Assembly (NCBI RefSeq): GCF_963576545.1
Contig: NC_083648.1
Location: 19,641,654 to 19,705,653, forward strand
From: Limanda limanda
Lineage: Eukaryota; Chordata; Actinopteri; Pleuronectiformes; Pleuronectidae
Reading direction: 5' to 3'
DNA: 64,000 bases
This document shows, in pieces, positions 36,901 to 62,489 of this stretch. Positions within the stretch are counted from its first letter, which is position 1. Every line of letters starts with the position of its first letter. A program made the translations under genes and the position numbers. The notes beneath the pieces were generated by a model that saw only the letters and a program-made list of their open reading frames with translations, did no database searches and was not told where the DNA came from.

Positions 36901-39900
36901 TGTAAACGTTAAACATGGAATGAAACCATCTAAGCAGAATTTAAATATTTGGAGAGACGTCAGTCGCATCCTCAGTCAATGTCAAGGCTTCACAGGCCAG
37001 CAGAAAAACATGGCCGGCATAATATTTATGCAGAGTCATCGCAGCTCACCATAACCACAATTGAAGATTCCTTGCATCATCTCTCCTATCAGGCTCTTTG
37101 ACACAACTTTAAGGATTTTTTTCTGACATTTAAACATAGATCAGATTATTTTTTAATCATGATTTGCCTGCATGACATGTATTTGGGCTCGGGGCAGTAA
37201 AACGAAAATGAGTGTGGCCATAGTGATTGTCCAAAAAAAGACACCAAGTAAAACAGAAGTAAGAGCGAAAGAGGAAGAAGTGTCATGGTATTGTGCCCTC
37301 ACCCTCATTGAGCTTAGCCATGTCCATACTGCCATTATTCATCTGCAGAGTCGCCTGCAGAGCAGGGAGGAGCTGATGTAGCAGAGCTGGGTCCTGCAGC
37401 AGCGCCGGTGAAGGGGACTGGACACACTGGAGCAACTGTCCCGTCAAGGAGGAAGAGGTGGAGGATGATGAGGAGGACATGGTGGAGGAGGTGGAACCTA
37501 AAGCACCAGGAGCGGAGTTCAGGCTCTGAGAAGAAGAGGAGGAATGGGCGGAGTTGGATGATGTGGACTGGTCCCCTGATGTGGTCTCTGAAAACGGACA
37601 GAGCAGAAGATACTTTATTGTATGATCAAATGTCATTCTGTGTCTCTGATGTTAACCCAAACAGTGTTCATCAGAAGGCAACAGAAATGTTAGCAGCTAC
37701 ATACATACGCAAAGGACATTAGAGATTACAACAAAACAAAAAATCTGACTGAATCTTTTCACGACCAAGTTAAGTATATACAATTTGTAAAGCAAGTTAG
37801 AGAAGACGTGTACATATTGTTCACATTTAGTTTTGTCTTAAGAAAAGGTGGAAGCTATGCCACTTTTTGTAAGTTATTTTAAGATGTAAAAGCAAACATA
37901 GAAACCCACATATTTTATCCATCAATATAAACAGAGCACCAAAATAAAGCAGCGACGTCTGAGTTGCGGTCGACTACGTGTGTATAATAATGATTAAATA
38001 CTTACATGTGAAAAAAAGGCAAGAGGCTAACAGAGCTCATCATCTGTTGGCACAACACCTTAATACTTGATGGTTGCTGTTTACAGATGTGTATCCATAT
38101 TGTCCAGTATGCTCAGCTAATGAAGGTTTACAATTCAATAATGTATATATTATATACTTGGATTTGTGCTTTCCATTACTCAACAGCTATAATTAAACAT
38201 TGACTGAAAGACAAGACAGTAATTGTCTTGTTTCAGAATTATGTTAAGTTCATTGTTTACTCAAAGCAGCCATGCACAAGACAGCTATTGAGCCACAGTT
38301 CTAAAGCTAATAAAAGCCAAAACAGTACAAAACAACAACACCATAGTTAACAGCAAACGACTGATTAAACTGCAATCAACTGACCTAATGTACCATCTAT
38401 GAGGACTTTGTCACCCTCATGTTCGGATATTGGAGTTTATCTAATGTATTCTACACTTACTGCTATTATCATAGTGATGGACCAACCGGCTCTTTGTAAG
38501 AACCCTCATCTTAGTTTTTCTCCTTCACATCTACACAAATCAAATAATTGGCCTGTCTGAAATCCAACTGATGTAAATTCGTCATAACAATCTAGTTTGT
38601 TCTTACTTGTTGTGGCTTTGTCCTGCAAGGCCTCTTGTCTGTAGTCCATGTCCCTAGGGAAACTGTTCGCCGGCATCTTGACTGGGTCTTTCTGTCGTTG
38701 TTCCCTGAAGCAGATTAAACACGATGCAAAAGTGAAAACGTGTAGGAAGAGGGCTTGATATCATGCATAAATGGCGCACAGTGTGATACTGCACTGTGAT
38801 ACTATTTCAGGTCTAAGATGGCATATGTTGTAATTTTGTTTAAGCAGACTTGCCTCTCCAACAGGTCCTTTGGCTTCTCCCACTGGGAGACCTCAGTTCT
38901 ACAGTTGTAGTAATACTTCTTTCCCGAGGAGCTGATGTGCTCGGTCCAGTCATCTGCTGGTTCCTGGTGCAGAGAGACAACACATGAGGTTAAAAAAGGT
39001 GGGGGAAAGTTTTGATGTTAGCTTGAGGAGTATCAATGAAAAACATGTGAACTTAATGTAGCCTTTTCACTGTGATGGATAACACAGCTCAAGCGATTTT
39101 CAAAACGTATTTTCATATTGCTATAGAAGAAAGTAAATGGAAAATTCCCAAATGACGTATCTTCCTGTATATGCTTTTGTGATTTTTGATATACATTTTT
39201 TGATATAAACATATCACAACTTGAGAATGTGAACGTGTCCCTTTATACGGATACAGTACACATAGGCCTGTTTTCCATTCAGAGGAAAATGTCCTCCTCT
39301 TTCCAACCTCAATAATGGATGACGGTTTCCAGTCTGGATGGGAGCTGGAACGTTTAATATTAATGATCATGTACTGTATATATTGTCAACCGCGGTCAAT
39401 CCAACAATTCCAGGAAGGACACAGCCCCACTCATATCGTTTCTATTCATCTACAATCACTCGGAGAAAAAGATTAGAGTTCAGATAATGGCAGTGTTTTA
39501 CTTTTACTTGGAAACAACACAGGTGATCTGACATTTACTGCGGCCACAAAAAAAAGATCATTGCATGAATTTGTGTTTAATGATTTTGCGATAACTCTTG
39601 GAAGTAGATCATTAAAGTAGGAGTCATTCAAAAACAAGTGTAGTTCTGAAGGTTATAACTGTATCACGTAGTAATTTACAAACTAAAACAGTTTTGAATC
39701 CTATTTATTGTGTTGTCAACACTTGCAGCCTGAATGCTGACACCATTAGGGAGTAAGCTCATTTAAGATACCAATATATATTCAACAAGATTTGCCATGA
39801 CTCCTAAGATATCATTATTAAACCCTAATGACAAACATATGTAATCAATGTAACTCAGGCTTGATACTTTACAAGCATGTAACTTATTATAAATGACTAC

Positions 39901-42900
39901 AAATAAAACCAAACCCCACAAAAACTAATATATAGAAATGTATTTAAAACTAAATGCAAAATAGCAGGCTTCCTGTTGCGTTTTTCAAATTGCACATGTT
40001 TGTAAAGATCGGTCAATGTGAACGCGTTCCAGGGGTCTCAGGGGGCACCGTTGAGCCATTTTGCCACGCCAATTGAAAATTACTCCAGAATACGTACATT
40101 TTCACCACTTTCAAATTTTCTGCAAATTTTGGTAAGATTTTTAGCATGTTAGAAGTTTGGTGGTGATAGGACAGTGCACTTTGGAGTAATGACAACATCG
40201 TCTCCTTTGGCTATTGATGAACCTTCGCCTTACCTTACGGTTTGAGGAAATGTCCCCATTCTTAGAGAGAGAGCGAGAGACATCACCTTTGCGAGACATA
40301 AAGATCCCTCCGATCTATGACCACTGACACTGTCACTGCAGGAGTGGTGTTGTTTGTTCACGGCTCAGCATCAAAGGATTCATCGTCCATAAACTCTTTG
40401 ATCTATGACCACTGTCACTGCAGGAGTGGAGTTGTTTGACTACGGCTCAGCATCAACGGATTCATGGTCCATGTATGCATAGATATATATCTATGCATGT
40501 ATGTCCGCGATAGTGAACATCATGTTTTAATGGCGTGTAATCAAACTTTGACGCCACGCCATGGTCACACCGTGTGACGAAAAATCGATCTTTGAGTTAG
40601 TTTGTATCTCCATCTTGTTTTGATGACACTCATCTCAATTTGAAGTTGATCTGATGTAAGCCCTGGTACAAGTACTTCAAAGTAAAAATGTGGAATATGG
40701 CATTTTGCAACGCCAATTGAAAATTCCTCCAGAATATGTACATTTTCACCACTTTCAAATTTTCTGCAAATTTTGGTAAGAATCTGAGCATGTTAGGCGT
40801 TTGGTGGTGATAGGACAATGCACTTTAGAGTTATGACAACATCGTCTCCTTTGGCTATTGATGAACCTTCACTTTACCTCAATGTTTACACTGTTTGAGG
40901 AAATGTCCCAATTCTGAGAGAGAGACTACACCTTTTGCAAGACATAAAGATCCCTTTGATCTATAACCACTGTCACTGCCACTGACTGAATGTGGACAGG
41001 TTCCGCGGGTCTCGAGGGGTACCGTTGAGCCATTTTCCCACGCCCATTGAATATTCCTCCAGAATATGTACATTTTCACCACTTTCTAATTTTCTGCAAA
41101 TTTTGGTAAGAATTTGAGCATGTTAAAGCCCTAAAAAAGCCGATTAATTTGCCTGAATAATAATAATAATCCTTACAATTTCAAAAGGGCCTCACTGTCT
41201 GTCAGTGCCTGTCAGTGCTCGGGCCCTAAAAAGCAAATCTTTTCTGCAATGTGCAGATCATTTTTTTACTATATCATGTTACCCACACATATTTTACTGA
41301 TAAACCAGTCAGTGAGGGTCAAAACAGACAACTCTACACATTGAGTATTTTGCCTTTTTACTCAGTACAGCACAACGCGAGTCTCTCCTTCAAGTGTTGA
41401 AATGTAGAATCTTTTTTACAAGGTCTACAATTGAGTCAGATCCTTTTCTCTTTAGAGGGAGCCCGTTACATCTCATCAGCCATGCATTGCATTTGAGTTC
41501 GGTAACAAACTATGTGCAGGGAGACAGCGAGAGATGCCTCCACATAACGCCCTACATACCATCTTCGAAAGCAGTGTGACAGTAATTTGTACAGGACATG
41601 CTGAGGATATATCACTAAATAGCGCTGGACAGCGTCTTACCCTGTCTGCAGGCTTGCTCTGAGTCGCATGCGAGTCGGAGCCATGGTGGGAGCTGTTGTT
41701 GTGGGAGTTCTCCTGAGGAGAGCTGCTGGTCCCTGCAACAAAGTCATTTATCATGCAACTGAAAATAAATTGTGTTCAGCAAGAGGAATGAATCTTCAGT
41801 GATTCAGCCGCAGAGGAAAATCAAGCCACTTTCTTTGCCTTTTATTGTTTTAGGTTTATATTATGTACATTTGAGCAGTAAAGGCAATGTAGCTTGTTGT
41901 TGTTTTGCTCCTGGCTTACCATTTTTTCCTCTAACTGTGTGAGAGGTTTTTGCCTTGCCATGCCCAGCGCTGTCTCCTTGTCTGCTGACAGGACTTTCGT
42001 CTGACCGTCGCAGCACCTTGTAAGGGGGCGTGGGATCCGCGGAGCCATCGCGCACCTTGTCGTAGCGGTGTAGGCTGCTGGACTGGCTCTTTGGCTGAGA
42101 TTTATGGGTCTACAAAAGGAACGGAGAAACGACTTGATGGGGATGGGCTCATGTACACACTGAAATCATTTATTCACATATGGAGCAGTACATACCATCA
42201 TTAAATTATGTTGAAAATATTGTCATATCCCGATTTCCACATCCCGGAAAATCCTTTATACCGAGAAACACGATTTTACTAGCTCGAGTACATCGTAAGC
42301 AACCGGGATGCTGGTGCTCGTGTACATCTGTTACCAGTTTGTGACCACCTTCTAACCAGATTTCTCAATGCTGCAAGTAAAACAGCACAACTTTATTATG
42401 ATTAAAACTTGGATAGGACTCATACATGTGAAAATAGTGCACATGTTAATGCAGTAGATGATATTGTCAAATTATAAGCTAAAGTAGTACACCTAAGGCG
42501 TGGGTGTCAGGTTACTGCAATCTCTATATTGTTTCATGTAAATTAAAAGCATCAGTGTGAAATCTGTGATATCAATGGATTTTAACCAGCATTACAGACA
42601 CACATCTGCTGTAACATTTATTAAATGTAATTGAATTATACATCACTGTGTTACTAAGTGACCATATGACTTGATGGTTTTTCTGCAGCTCCAACGTGAC
42701 AATATAAAGATTAACCTTTATTATTCAAAAGTAAAAAAACACTAAGACTCCTCGATTAATGACAGGTAACAGCTTTCATGTCTCACATGTCGTACCTGAT
42801 AGGATTGGGAATCCCTTCTGTCGTTGCACCTGTGGAGAAGAAATAGAACAAACGTCAGTGTAAACATCAGTTTTTACGCATTTTCTGGTGCATATTTTAC

Positions 42901-43295
42901 GTGAGTTAGCTCATTAGCCACCGCTAGCTAAATTCGCTGGATTTGCTATGTTCGCAACAGCTGTTAGCTCCGCTTGTCACTTAAGTAAGAACATAAGTGC
43001 TCATATTTCATATACATCCTACATCATTTCCCCATGAGGGTACGTTTTATCATTAGCCTGTCAATTAGCTAGCGTTACGTTGACGTTAGCGACAGGAAAT
43101 ACCCGGAGCCCAGAGCTAGATGCAGCAAAACTGCTAGTTAGTAGCACCAATTGCTAACAGCTACAAGAAGTCATTAGCAATCGAGCTGCGGATTAAAATA
43201 AGAAGTGAACCGTGCGTGATCGGTGTCGAACGTCCCGGGGAGTGTGTGATTTACCCATCGCTGACTCTTGCTGGTTTCCTTGCATACATCACCAT
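33848..43295 (-). CDS. wac: wac-like gene: WW domain-containing adaptor with coiled coil (13 coding exons, complete)
   Basis: The product is orthologous in layout to vertebrate WAC, a nuclear adaptor that links RNA polymerase II to the RNF20/RNF40 ligase for histone H2B monoubiquitination and also acts in p53 signalling, autophagy and mTORC1/PLK1 control. Coding segments, 5' to 3': 43,295-43,255; 42,829-42,796; 42,109-41,920; 41,732-41,641; 38,963-38,854; 38,704-38,607; 37,587-37,303; 36,208-36,092; 35,490-35,342; 35,232-35,141; 34,936-34,753; 34,140-34,013; 33,917-33,848. They total 1,590 nt (529 codons plus TAG), and all phases agree. It starts MVMYARK like mammalian WAC. The WW domain is at about residues 123-152 (W125, YYY at 136-138, W147, P150). 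[12 protein letters not shown] core follows, and the C-terminus (about 465-529) is the coiled coil. Mammalian WAC is 647 residues. The shortfall is mostly one central segment between residues ~187 and ~189 here. The neighbour upstream, head to head, is an MPP7-like gene, as in mammals. Confidence 0.94.
34013..34140 (-). CDS. wac: wac coding exon 12
   Basis: Encodes the most conserved part of the C-terminus ([20 protein letters not shown], then QATLREQ). Acceptor CCATCAG, donor GTGAGG; starts in phase 0 and ends with two bases of an Arg codon. Confidence 0.95.
34753..34936 (-). CDS. wac: wac coding exon 11
   Basis: Ser/His-rich linker, then [20 protein letters not shown] and ENTEKQ, matching the WAC segment [20 protein letters not shown]. 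Acceptor CCACCAG was chosen over a CCAG three bases on because only it keeps the frame. Donor GTACAG. Confidence 0.93.
35141..35232 (-). CDS. wac: wac coding exon 10
   Basis: Encodes [19 protein letters not shown] and onward, aligning with the Gln/Ser-rich KQGPVSQS region of WAC. Acceptor CTCTTCAG, rather than the GGGCAG four bases on, keeps phase 0. Donor GTAAGT. Confidence 0.88.
35342..35490 (-). CDS. wac: wac coding exon 9
   Basis: Encodes [20 protein letters not shown] followed by [10 protein letters not shown], nearly identical to WAC. Acceptor CTTCCACAG, donor GTGAGC. Confidence 0.94.
36092..36208 (-). CDS. wac: wac coding exon 8
   Basis: Encodes [20 protein letters not shown] and an alanine-rich helix, matching [19 protein letters not shown] of WAC. 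Acceptor CCCTCCAG, donor GTATGG. Confidence 0.94.
37303..37587 (-). CDS. wac: wac coding exon 7 (serine-rich plus [11 protein letters not shown] core)
   Basis: The first two thirds is a low-complexity Ser/Thr-rich stretch with runs of up to six serines. The last third ([20 protein letters not shown], then [13 protein letters not shown]) is conserved WAC. Acceptor TTTTCAG, donor GTGAGG. It starts two bases into a codon left by exon 6. Confidence 0.92.
38607..38704 (-). CDS. wac: wac coding exon 6
   Basis: Encodes [20 protein letters not shown] and the residues after it, matching WAC just after the WW domain. Acceptor TTCAG, donor GTAAGA. In mammals a further coding segment (SGFASGMEDK onward, about 110 residues) follows here; none is visible between this exon and exon 7. 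Confidence 0.93.
38854..38963 (-). CDS. wac: wac coding exon 5 (WW domain), GC donor
   Basis: Encodes [20 protein letters not shown] and [14 protein letters not shown], the WW domain that binds proline-rich partners. Acceptor CACCAG. The donor is AG|GCAAGT. It fits the strong GC-donor consensus, and the alternative GT four bases on would shift the frame. Confidence 0.94.
40012..41230 (-). repeat. Cluster of repeat family F in wac intron 4
   Basis: Three copies of a block (GCCATTTT, CCACGCC, TTGAAAATT, CTCCAGAAT, TACATTTTCACCACTTTC, AAATTTTCTGCAAATTTTGG) start near 40,050, 40,700 and 41,030. The region between the first two carries an 88-bp tandem duplication (starting at 40,312 and 40,400; unit begins GATCTATGACCACTG). 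It ends with AATAATAATAATCCTTACAA and GGCCTCACTG. This block structure, with the GGGCCCT end, belongs to a fish-specific dispersed repeat. Short antisense frames across it are non-coding shadows. Confidence 0.7.
41641..41732 (-). CDS. wac: wac coding exon 4
   Basis: Encodes [20 protein letters not shown] and the residues up to PADR, matching the SPQENSHN block of WAC. Acceptor GTTGCAG, donor GTAAGA. Confidence 0.92.
41920..42109 (-). CDS. wac: wac coding exon 3
   Basis: Encodes [20 protein letters not shown] and [20 protein letters not shown], aligning with the [20 protein letters not shown] region of WAC, a basic nuclear-localisation-type segment. Acceptor TTTTGTAG, donor GTAAGC. Confidence 0.92.
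42796..42829 (-). CDS. wac: wac coding exon 2 (34 nt)
   Basis: Short exon encoding [12 protein letters not shown], matching GCHDRRGDSQPYQ of WAC with one residue missing. Acceptor CCACAG, donor GTACG. Confidence 0.92.
43255..43295 (-). CDS. wac: wac coding exon 1
   Basis: Encodes [14 protein letters not shown], compared with MVMYARKQQRLSDG in mammals. The ATG at 43,295 is chosen by this match. The donor is GG|GTAAAT. Confidence 0.94.
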
Positions 43296-43640
43296 CAAGG
43301 CCGTGGTGATGTGTGTGGTGTGTGAGGGGGAAACCGTGGCCTCCTGTCTGTCTGTCCGCTCCGCTCACTTCTCTCTTCTTCAGCTTCCTGGTGTCTGCAC
43401 CCGGCCTCTGCTGCCACCGCACGGGGAACCTAGAAGCCTCGCAGCGGGCTCCAGCAGTGCATAGCGGGGGGTCTCTGTGAACGGCCACCCTCAGAGCATC
43501 ACCTGGCATCCAGCGGCGGCGGAACGATGCTTGGCTCGGCCGACGTAGCTCAGCAGAAAGCGGCGGAGGCAGGAAGAAGCGGAGGAGACGAGCTGCTCGC
43601 TAATGTTTAGCTAGGAGCACCGACTTCCGCTTTGGCCTTT
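43296..43640 (-). promoter_or_regulatory. wac: wac 5' UTR and CpG-rich promoter
   Basis: The sequence upstream of the wac ATG is rich in CG dinucleotides (for example CGGCGGCGG near 43,515) while the surrounding DNA is AT-rich, which is typical of a CpG-island promoter for a housekeeping gene. An ETS-type ACTTCCGC sits at 43,623-43,630. The start site is not determinable here. Immediately upstream lies a tandem repeat, so the promoter probably ends by about 43,640. Confidence 0.6.
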
Positions 43641-43682
43641 CAAAATACAAGTGTCAGTCTGTACTGCAGGGGGTTAAATTTA

Positions 43683-44059
43683 GAAACGCACCACAAGGAA
43701 ACATAAAAGGAAAATATATCAATATTACTGCTGAAATGTGTCAGTGGAATGGTATAATAGTAAGGACAAGCAGCAAGAAAAACAATAAAAGGTAAAAGTA
43801 TCATGATTTCTGTTAAAATATCTCATTTGCGAACGATTAATGGTAAAGAAAAGCACCATAAAGAAGAATAACAGCTAAATAAATCACGATTACGACTAAA
43901 ATGTGTCAGTTGTAATAGTATAAAAGTAATGAAAAGCACCTCAAATAATAACAAAATGTAAATATATCACGATTGCAGCTAAAATGGCTCAATTGTAATA
44001 ATACAAGTGTAAAGAAAAGCACCAAAGAGAAGAATAACAGGAAAATATATCACGATTAT
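43683..44059. repeat. Tandem repeat, 83-bp period, about 4.5 copies
   Basis: Units start at 43,683, 43,765, 43,848, 43,931 and 44,014 (82, 83, 83, 83 bp, last partial). Each begins like GAAAAGCACC, passes through AATATATCACGATT and a CTAAAATGTGTCAGT-type core, and ends with TAATAGTATAA-type sequence. It sits between the wac promoter and the MPP gene. Copies are diverged, so the array is old. Confidence 0.85.
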
Positions 44060-44108
44060 TATATTATATATAATAATATTATTTATTTCATGTATTTTTA
44101 TGTTTGTA

Positions 44109-44133
44109 TTTATATATATATATATATATATTA
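44109..44133. repeat. (TA)n microsatellite
   Basis: TA dinucleotide run within a generally AT-rich segment. Confidence 0.85.
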
Positions 44134-44499
44134 TATTCGTTCCTGAAATTGTTAAATAATGAATTATTGTTCATAAGGCAGTTAATCTTGCAGCCAGTGA
44201 AAACCAAAGTTATATAAATACAAAATAAATATGATTATCAATACATACCTACTTTTAAAACTTCTTTACTGTACTGTATGCATACACTGCAGTATATAGT
44301 AAAGTTCAAAAAAGAAAAATACAATTATATAACTGATTAAATGTGTCAGGTGTTTATATAACAGTGTAGAGTTTCCATGTTGGAGCTTATTCCGTTATTA
44401 CACACATATATCTCACTGTTGTTATGTAACACATACAACACGAAAGTAAATCAAACTACCGTTGTTGCCTAGAAGGTGGAGTGTGGATGTGACATTAGC

Positions 44500-44770
44500 T
44501 CTGTGCCGGGGCTTTTATCTTGAAGTGAGTAGCTTGGTTTCCGGTATTAGCCTAGCTGTCTCTGGATAACGTGACGCAGCTGAAAAGGAAGCTGATCGCT
44601 CCTCCCCCGACCTGTCCTGCCATTGGCTGGACCTCTCCTAGAACACACCCACCGTCTGTCCGCTCGTTTCTTCTTCCTACATCAACATCATCAACACTTT
44701 TATCCTCCATCAGCTGATCCTTGTCTGATGTTGTCTGTTGATCTGTGCAGGATTCGGTCTGTGGTGCAGT
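44500..44770 (+). promoter_or_regulatory. Candidate promoter-like segment between wac and the MPP gene
   Basis: A less AT-rich island with an inverted CCAAT box (CCATTGGCTGG near 44,619), a GTGACGCAG CRE-like site near 44,569 and CTCCTCCCCC near 44,600. It could be an alternative MPP promoter or a second wac element. No first-exon donor was identified, so this is an inference only. Confidence 0.3.
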
Positions 44771-45148
44771 TAACAAGGACTGTGACCTTTATTTCTGTAA
44801 TTAATCCACAGCACATTATAATCTGATGTGTTGTTCTCTAAGTGGCACTTCTCTATTAACCATGCGGAGGTCAGAGGTCAGAATGGAACAACAACTGTAG
44901 GGTAATAACTCATCGCCCTGAATGAGGTCATGCCCCTGATTCAAAGAAAAAAAATGTAATGAGCAGGGGTAATTGGATTTCTAGTGTAAAAGAGTTTGCA
45001 TCCCCTCCTGTGATTGTTGAGGTTGATATGCTGCCCTAAGTATTTTGATCTTATTACTTTGACGTCCAAGTTCTCCATCAGCACACAGAAAGGTGGGAAA
45101 TTATCATCTGCAAAGACTGGTCATATGGACAAATTTGACAGTTGTAGG

Positions 45149-46151
45149 CAGTGGTGGATTGTAAGTGAGTACATTTATTCAACTACTGTACTCAGGTACA
45201 CATTAGGAGGTACTTGTACTTTGCGTTAGTTCTGGCATCTACTTATTTCAACTCTCTATAGTTCTACTCTGCTACATCTTAGAAGGAAATATTATACTTC
45301 TGTATCATGTCGTACCTTTTTATTCAGTCTTGAAAACATTATACATAGAATACATGCTGTCAACAATCTCTGTATTATGTGACTGAAAAGGCACAGGTAC
45401 AAGCAAGATGCTTATATACGTTTGTCTGTCCTGCATTTCTATTCAAACAATTCTTCCTCCAGATATAAACGTACAAAGCAAAACTAATTATTCGCACTTG
45501 AATAAACTTTGATTTGACTCTAAACATAAATATCATTATTTTATAATATATCAAATCATGTAGTTTCATCTCATGGGATTTTATCAATAGTTCACTTGTC
45601 TGACAGCTTTAGTAACTTTTCAGATGTCAGTGTAAGCCATGTGTTTCCAGATGTGTTGATGTTGCATCTTTGGCATTCAACTGAAAGATGAACTTTTCCT
45701 TTGTCCGTTGTGAAAATTCTAAATCAACTGTAAAATGCATCATCACAGAGCTGAAAACAGGCTGTTATTCTGAGCTCATGAAAAGTTGAGACTTTTTAGA
45801 GATACATTCTTCTCTTAGACACGTGACGATCATATATAATATGATGCATTGCTGTAGATTAAACTACAACAATATATAAAGTTGGTCAAATGTAAACACC
45901 TACAGAAACATCTACAACAGTACAATACAACACATACATTAATGCAGCAGTAGTATTAATCCCAAAATATCAATATCAGAAATTTTACTCCACTGAGAGT
46001 AATTTTACTTTAAATACTGTTTTTGTTAATGATACTCACATACTCTTACTTTAGTAAGGTTTTTGTATACAGGATTTGTACTTGGTGGAGTATTTTAAAA
46101 GTGCGGAAATAATACTTTTACTTTAGAATTTGAATATTTCTTCCATCGCTG
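45149..46151. mobile_element. hAT-type MITE upstream of the MPP gene
   Basis: The left end CAGTGGTGGA and the complement of the right end (CAGCGATGGAA) form imperfect inverted termini. Flanking octamers GTTGTAGG (45,141-45,148) and GTTGTGGG (46,152-46,159) are an 8-bp target duplication with one mismatch. The interior has GAGTACATTTATTCAACTAC and ACTTTTACTTTAGAATTTG blocks of a common fish hAT family. It is non-coding, 1,003 bp. Confidence 0.82.
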
Positions 46152-46275
46152 GTTGTGGGCCAATTTTAATGTTGTGCCCCCTGTTCTCTGATTGCTCTAT
46201 TGATCTCCTGCTGGCTTGATTTAGGTCAGACCTGGCACATATCGACTGAATCTGTTACAATCTGGCCGCTCGAGC

Positions 46276-46281
46276 TATAAA
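46276..46281 (+). promoter_or_regulatory. Putative TATA box of the MPP gene
   Basis: TATAAA in a GCTATAAAC context, 125 bp after the hAT element. A start about 30 nt downstream (near 46,306) would give a short first exon ending at the strong donor 46,383/46,384. Confidence 0.4.
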
Positions 46282-46306
46282 CAACCTCTCTGCACAAGTG
46301 GATGTT

Positions 46307-46383
46307 CAAACGCAGCTCTCACTCTCTGGATATTAAGCTGCTTGGTCTGCCTGAGCTGGGCCTGATGGAAGGGGCAGTCACTG
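46307..46383 (+). other. mpp7: Candidate non-coding first exon of the MPP gene
   Basis: It ends CACTG|GTGAGTG, a near-perfect donor, and the next good acceptor is at 47,138. Its own ATG (46,375) opens a frame that stops 11 codons later, inside exon 2 (TAA 47,153-47,155), so it cannot supply the protein start and would act as an upstream ORF overlapping the main ATG. The 5' limit is guessed from the TATA box. Confidence 0.4.
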
Positions 46384-47148
46384 GTGAGTGCAGCTCAACT
46401 TTCTGAAGTTCTGCTTAAAATTTGTTCGACTAGATATAACATGTCTCAATCCAAGCTTGTTCATTATTTTTCCCAAAATGTTATTGATTGCTTTGAATAA
46501 TTTATTCTTATTTCATCTGCTTCAGAAACATTATATAAATCAGTAAATAACGAATATTAGTGTGGTTGTTGTTCGGCAGACCTGCAAATGCAGGGAAACA
46601 AGAAACTATCTGATTCCAACATAGATAATATTATCTAACAAGTGCACGTTTCTTCAACGAACAATTTAACATGTTTAAACCTTTGCATTCACATTTAATG
46701 ATTACATTACATATACTGATCAGAATCCTAATGTGTGAGTATGTGTTTAACACAAATTCATTCAGAGAAGTGGCCATCCAGTATTTATCCTCTATGAGTT
46801 ATGTTTTCACCTTATGTTTAATGTTATTTCAGTGAAGTAATACTGATCAATCAACCCCATTGTTGTGATAAAGAAAAATAATGTGAACGTATGTGAACAA
46901 TCATTCACTGACTCAGTAATTTATTAACATGACCATATTGATAGCGTGTTCACATGTTGAAATGTCTCATATGAGCATTAGGGGGCAGTAATATCTCACA
47001 TACAAAGGAGAAAAATTTCATTTCATTTCACACTGTTTCACTCGAGTCTCCTCACGATTCATAGAAACAAAAGAAACATGAAGCGAGAATTCTTTGATCA
47101 TGAATCTATTTATCTTCTTTCTGTCTTTTCTTTTTCAGAGTCAGGGAG

Positions 47149-62489
<15,341 letters not shown>

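Noticed and set aside
40013..41082. Three similar minus-strand peptides ([19 protein letters not shown])
   Set aside because: They recur because the underlying non-coding repeat recurs; they start at different points and have no conserved coding pattern.
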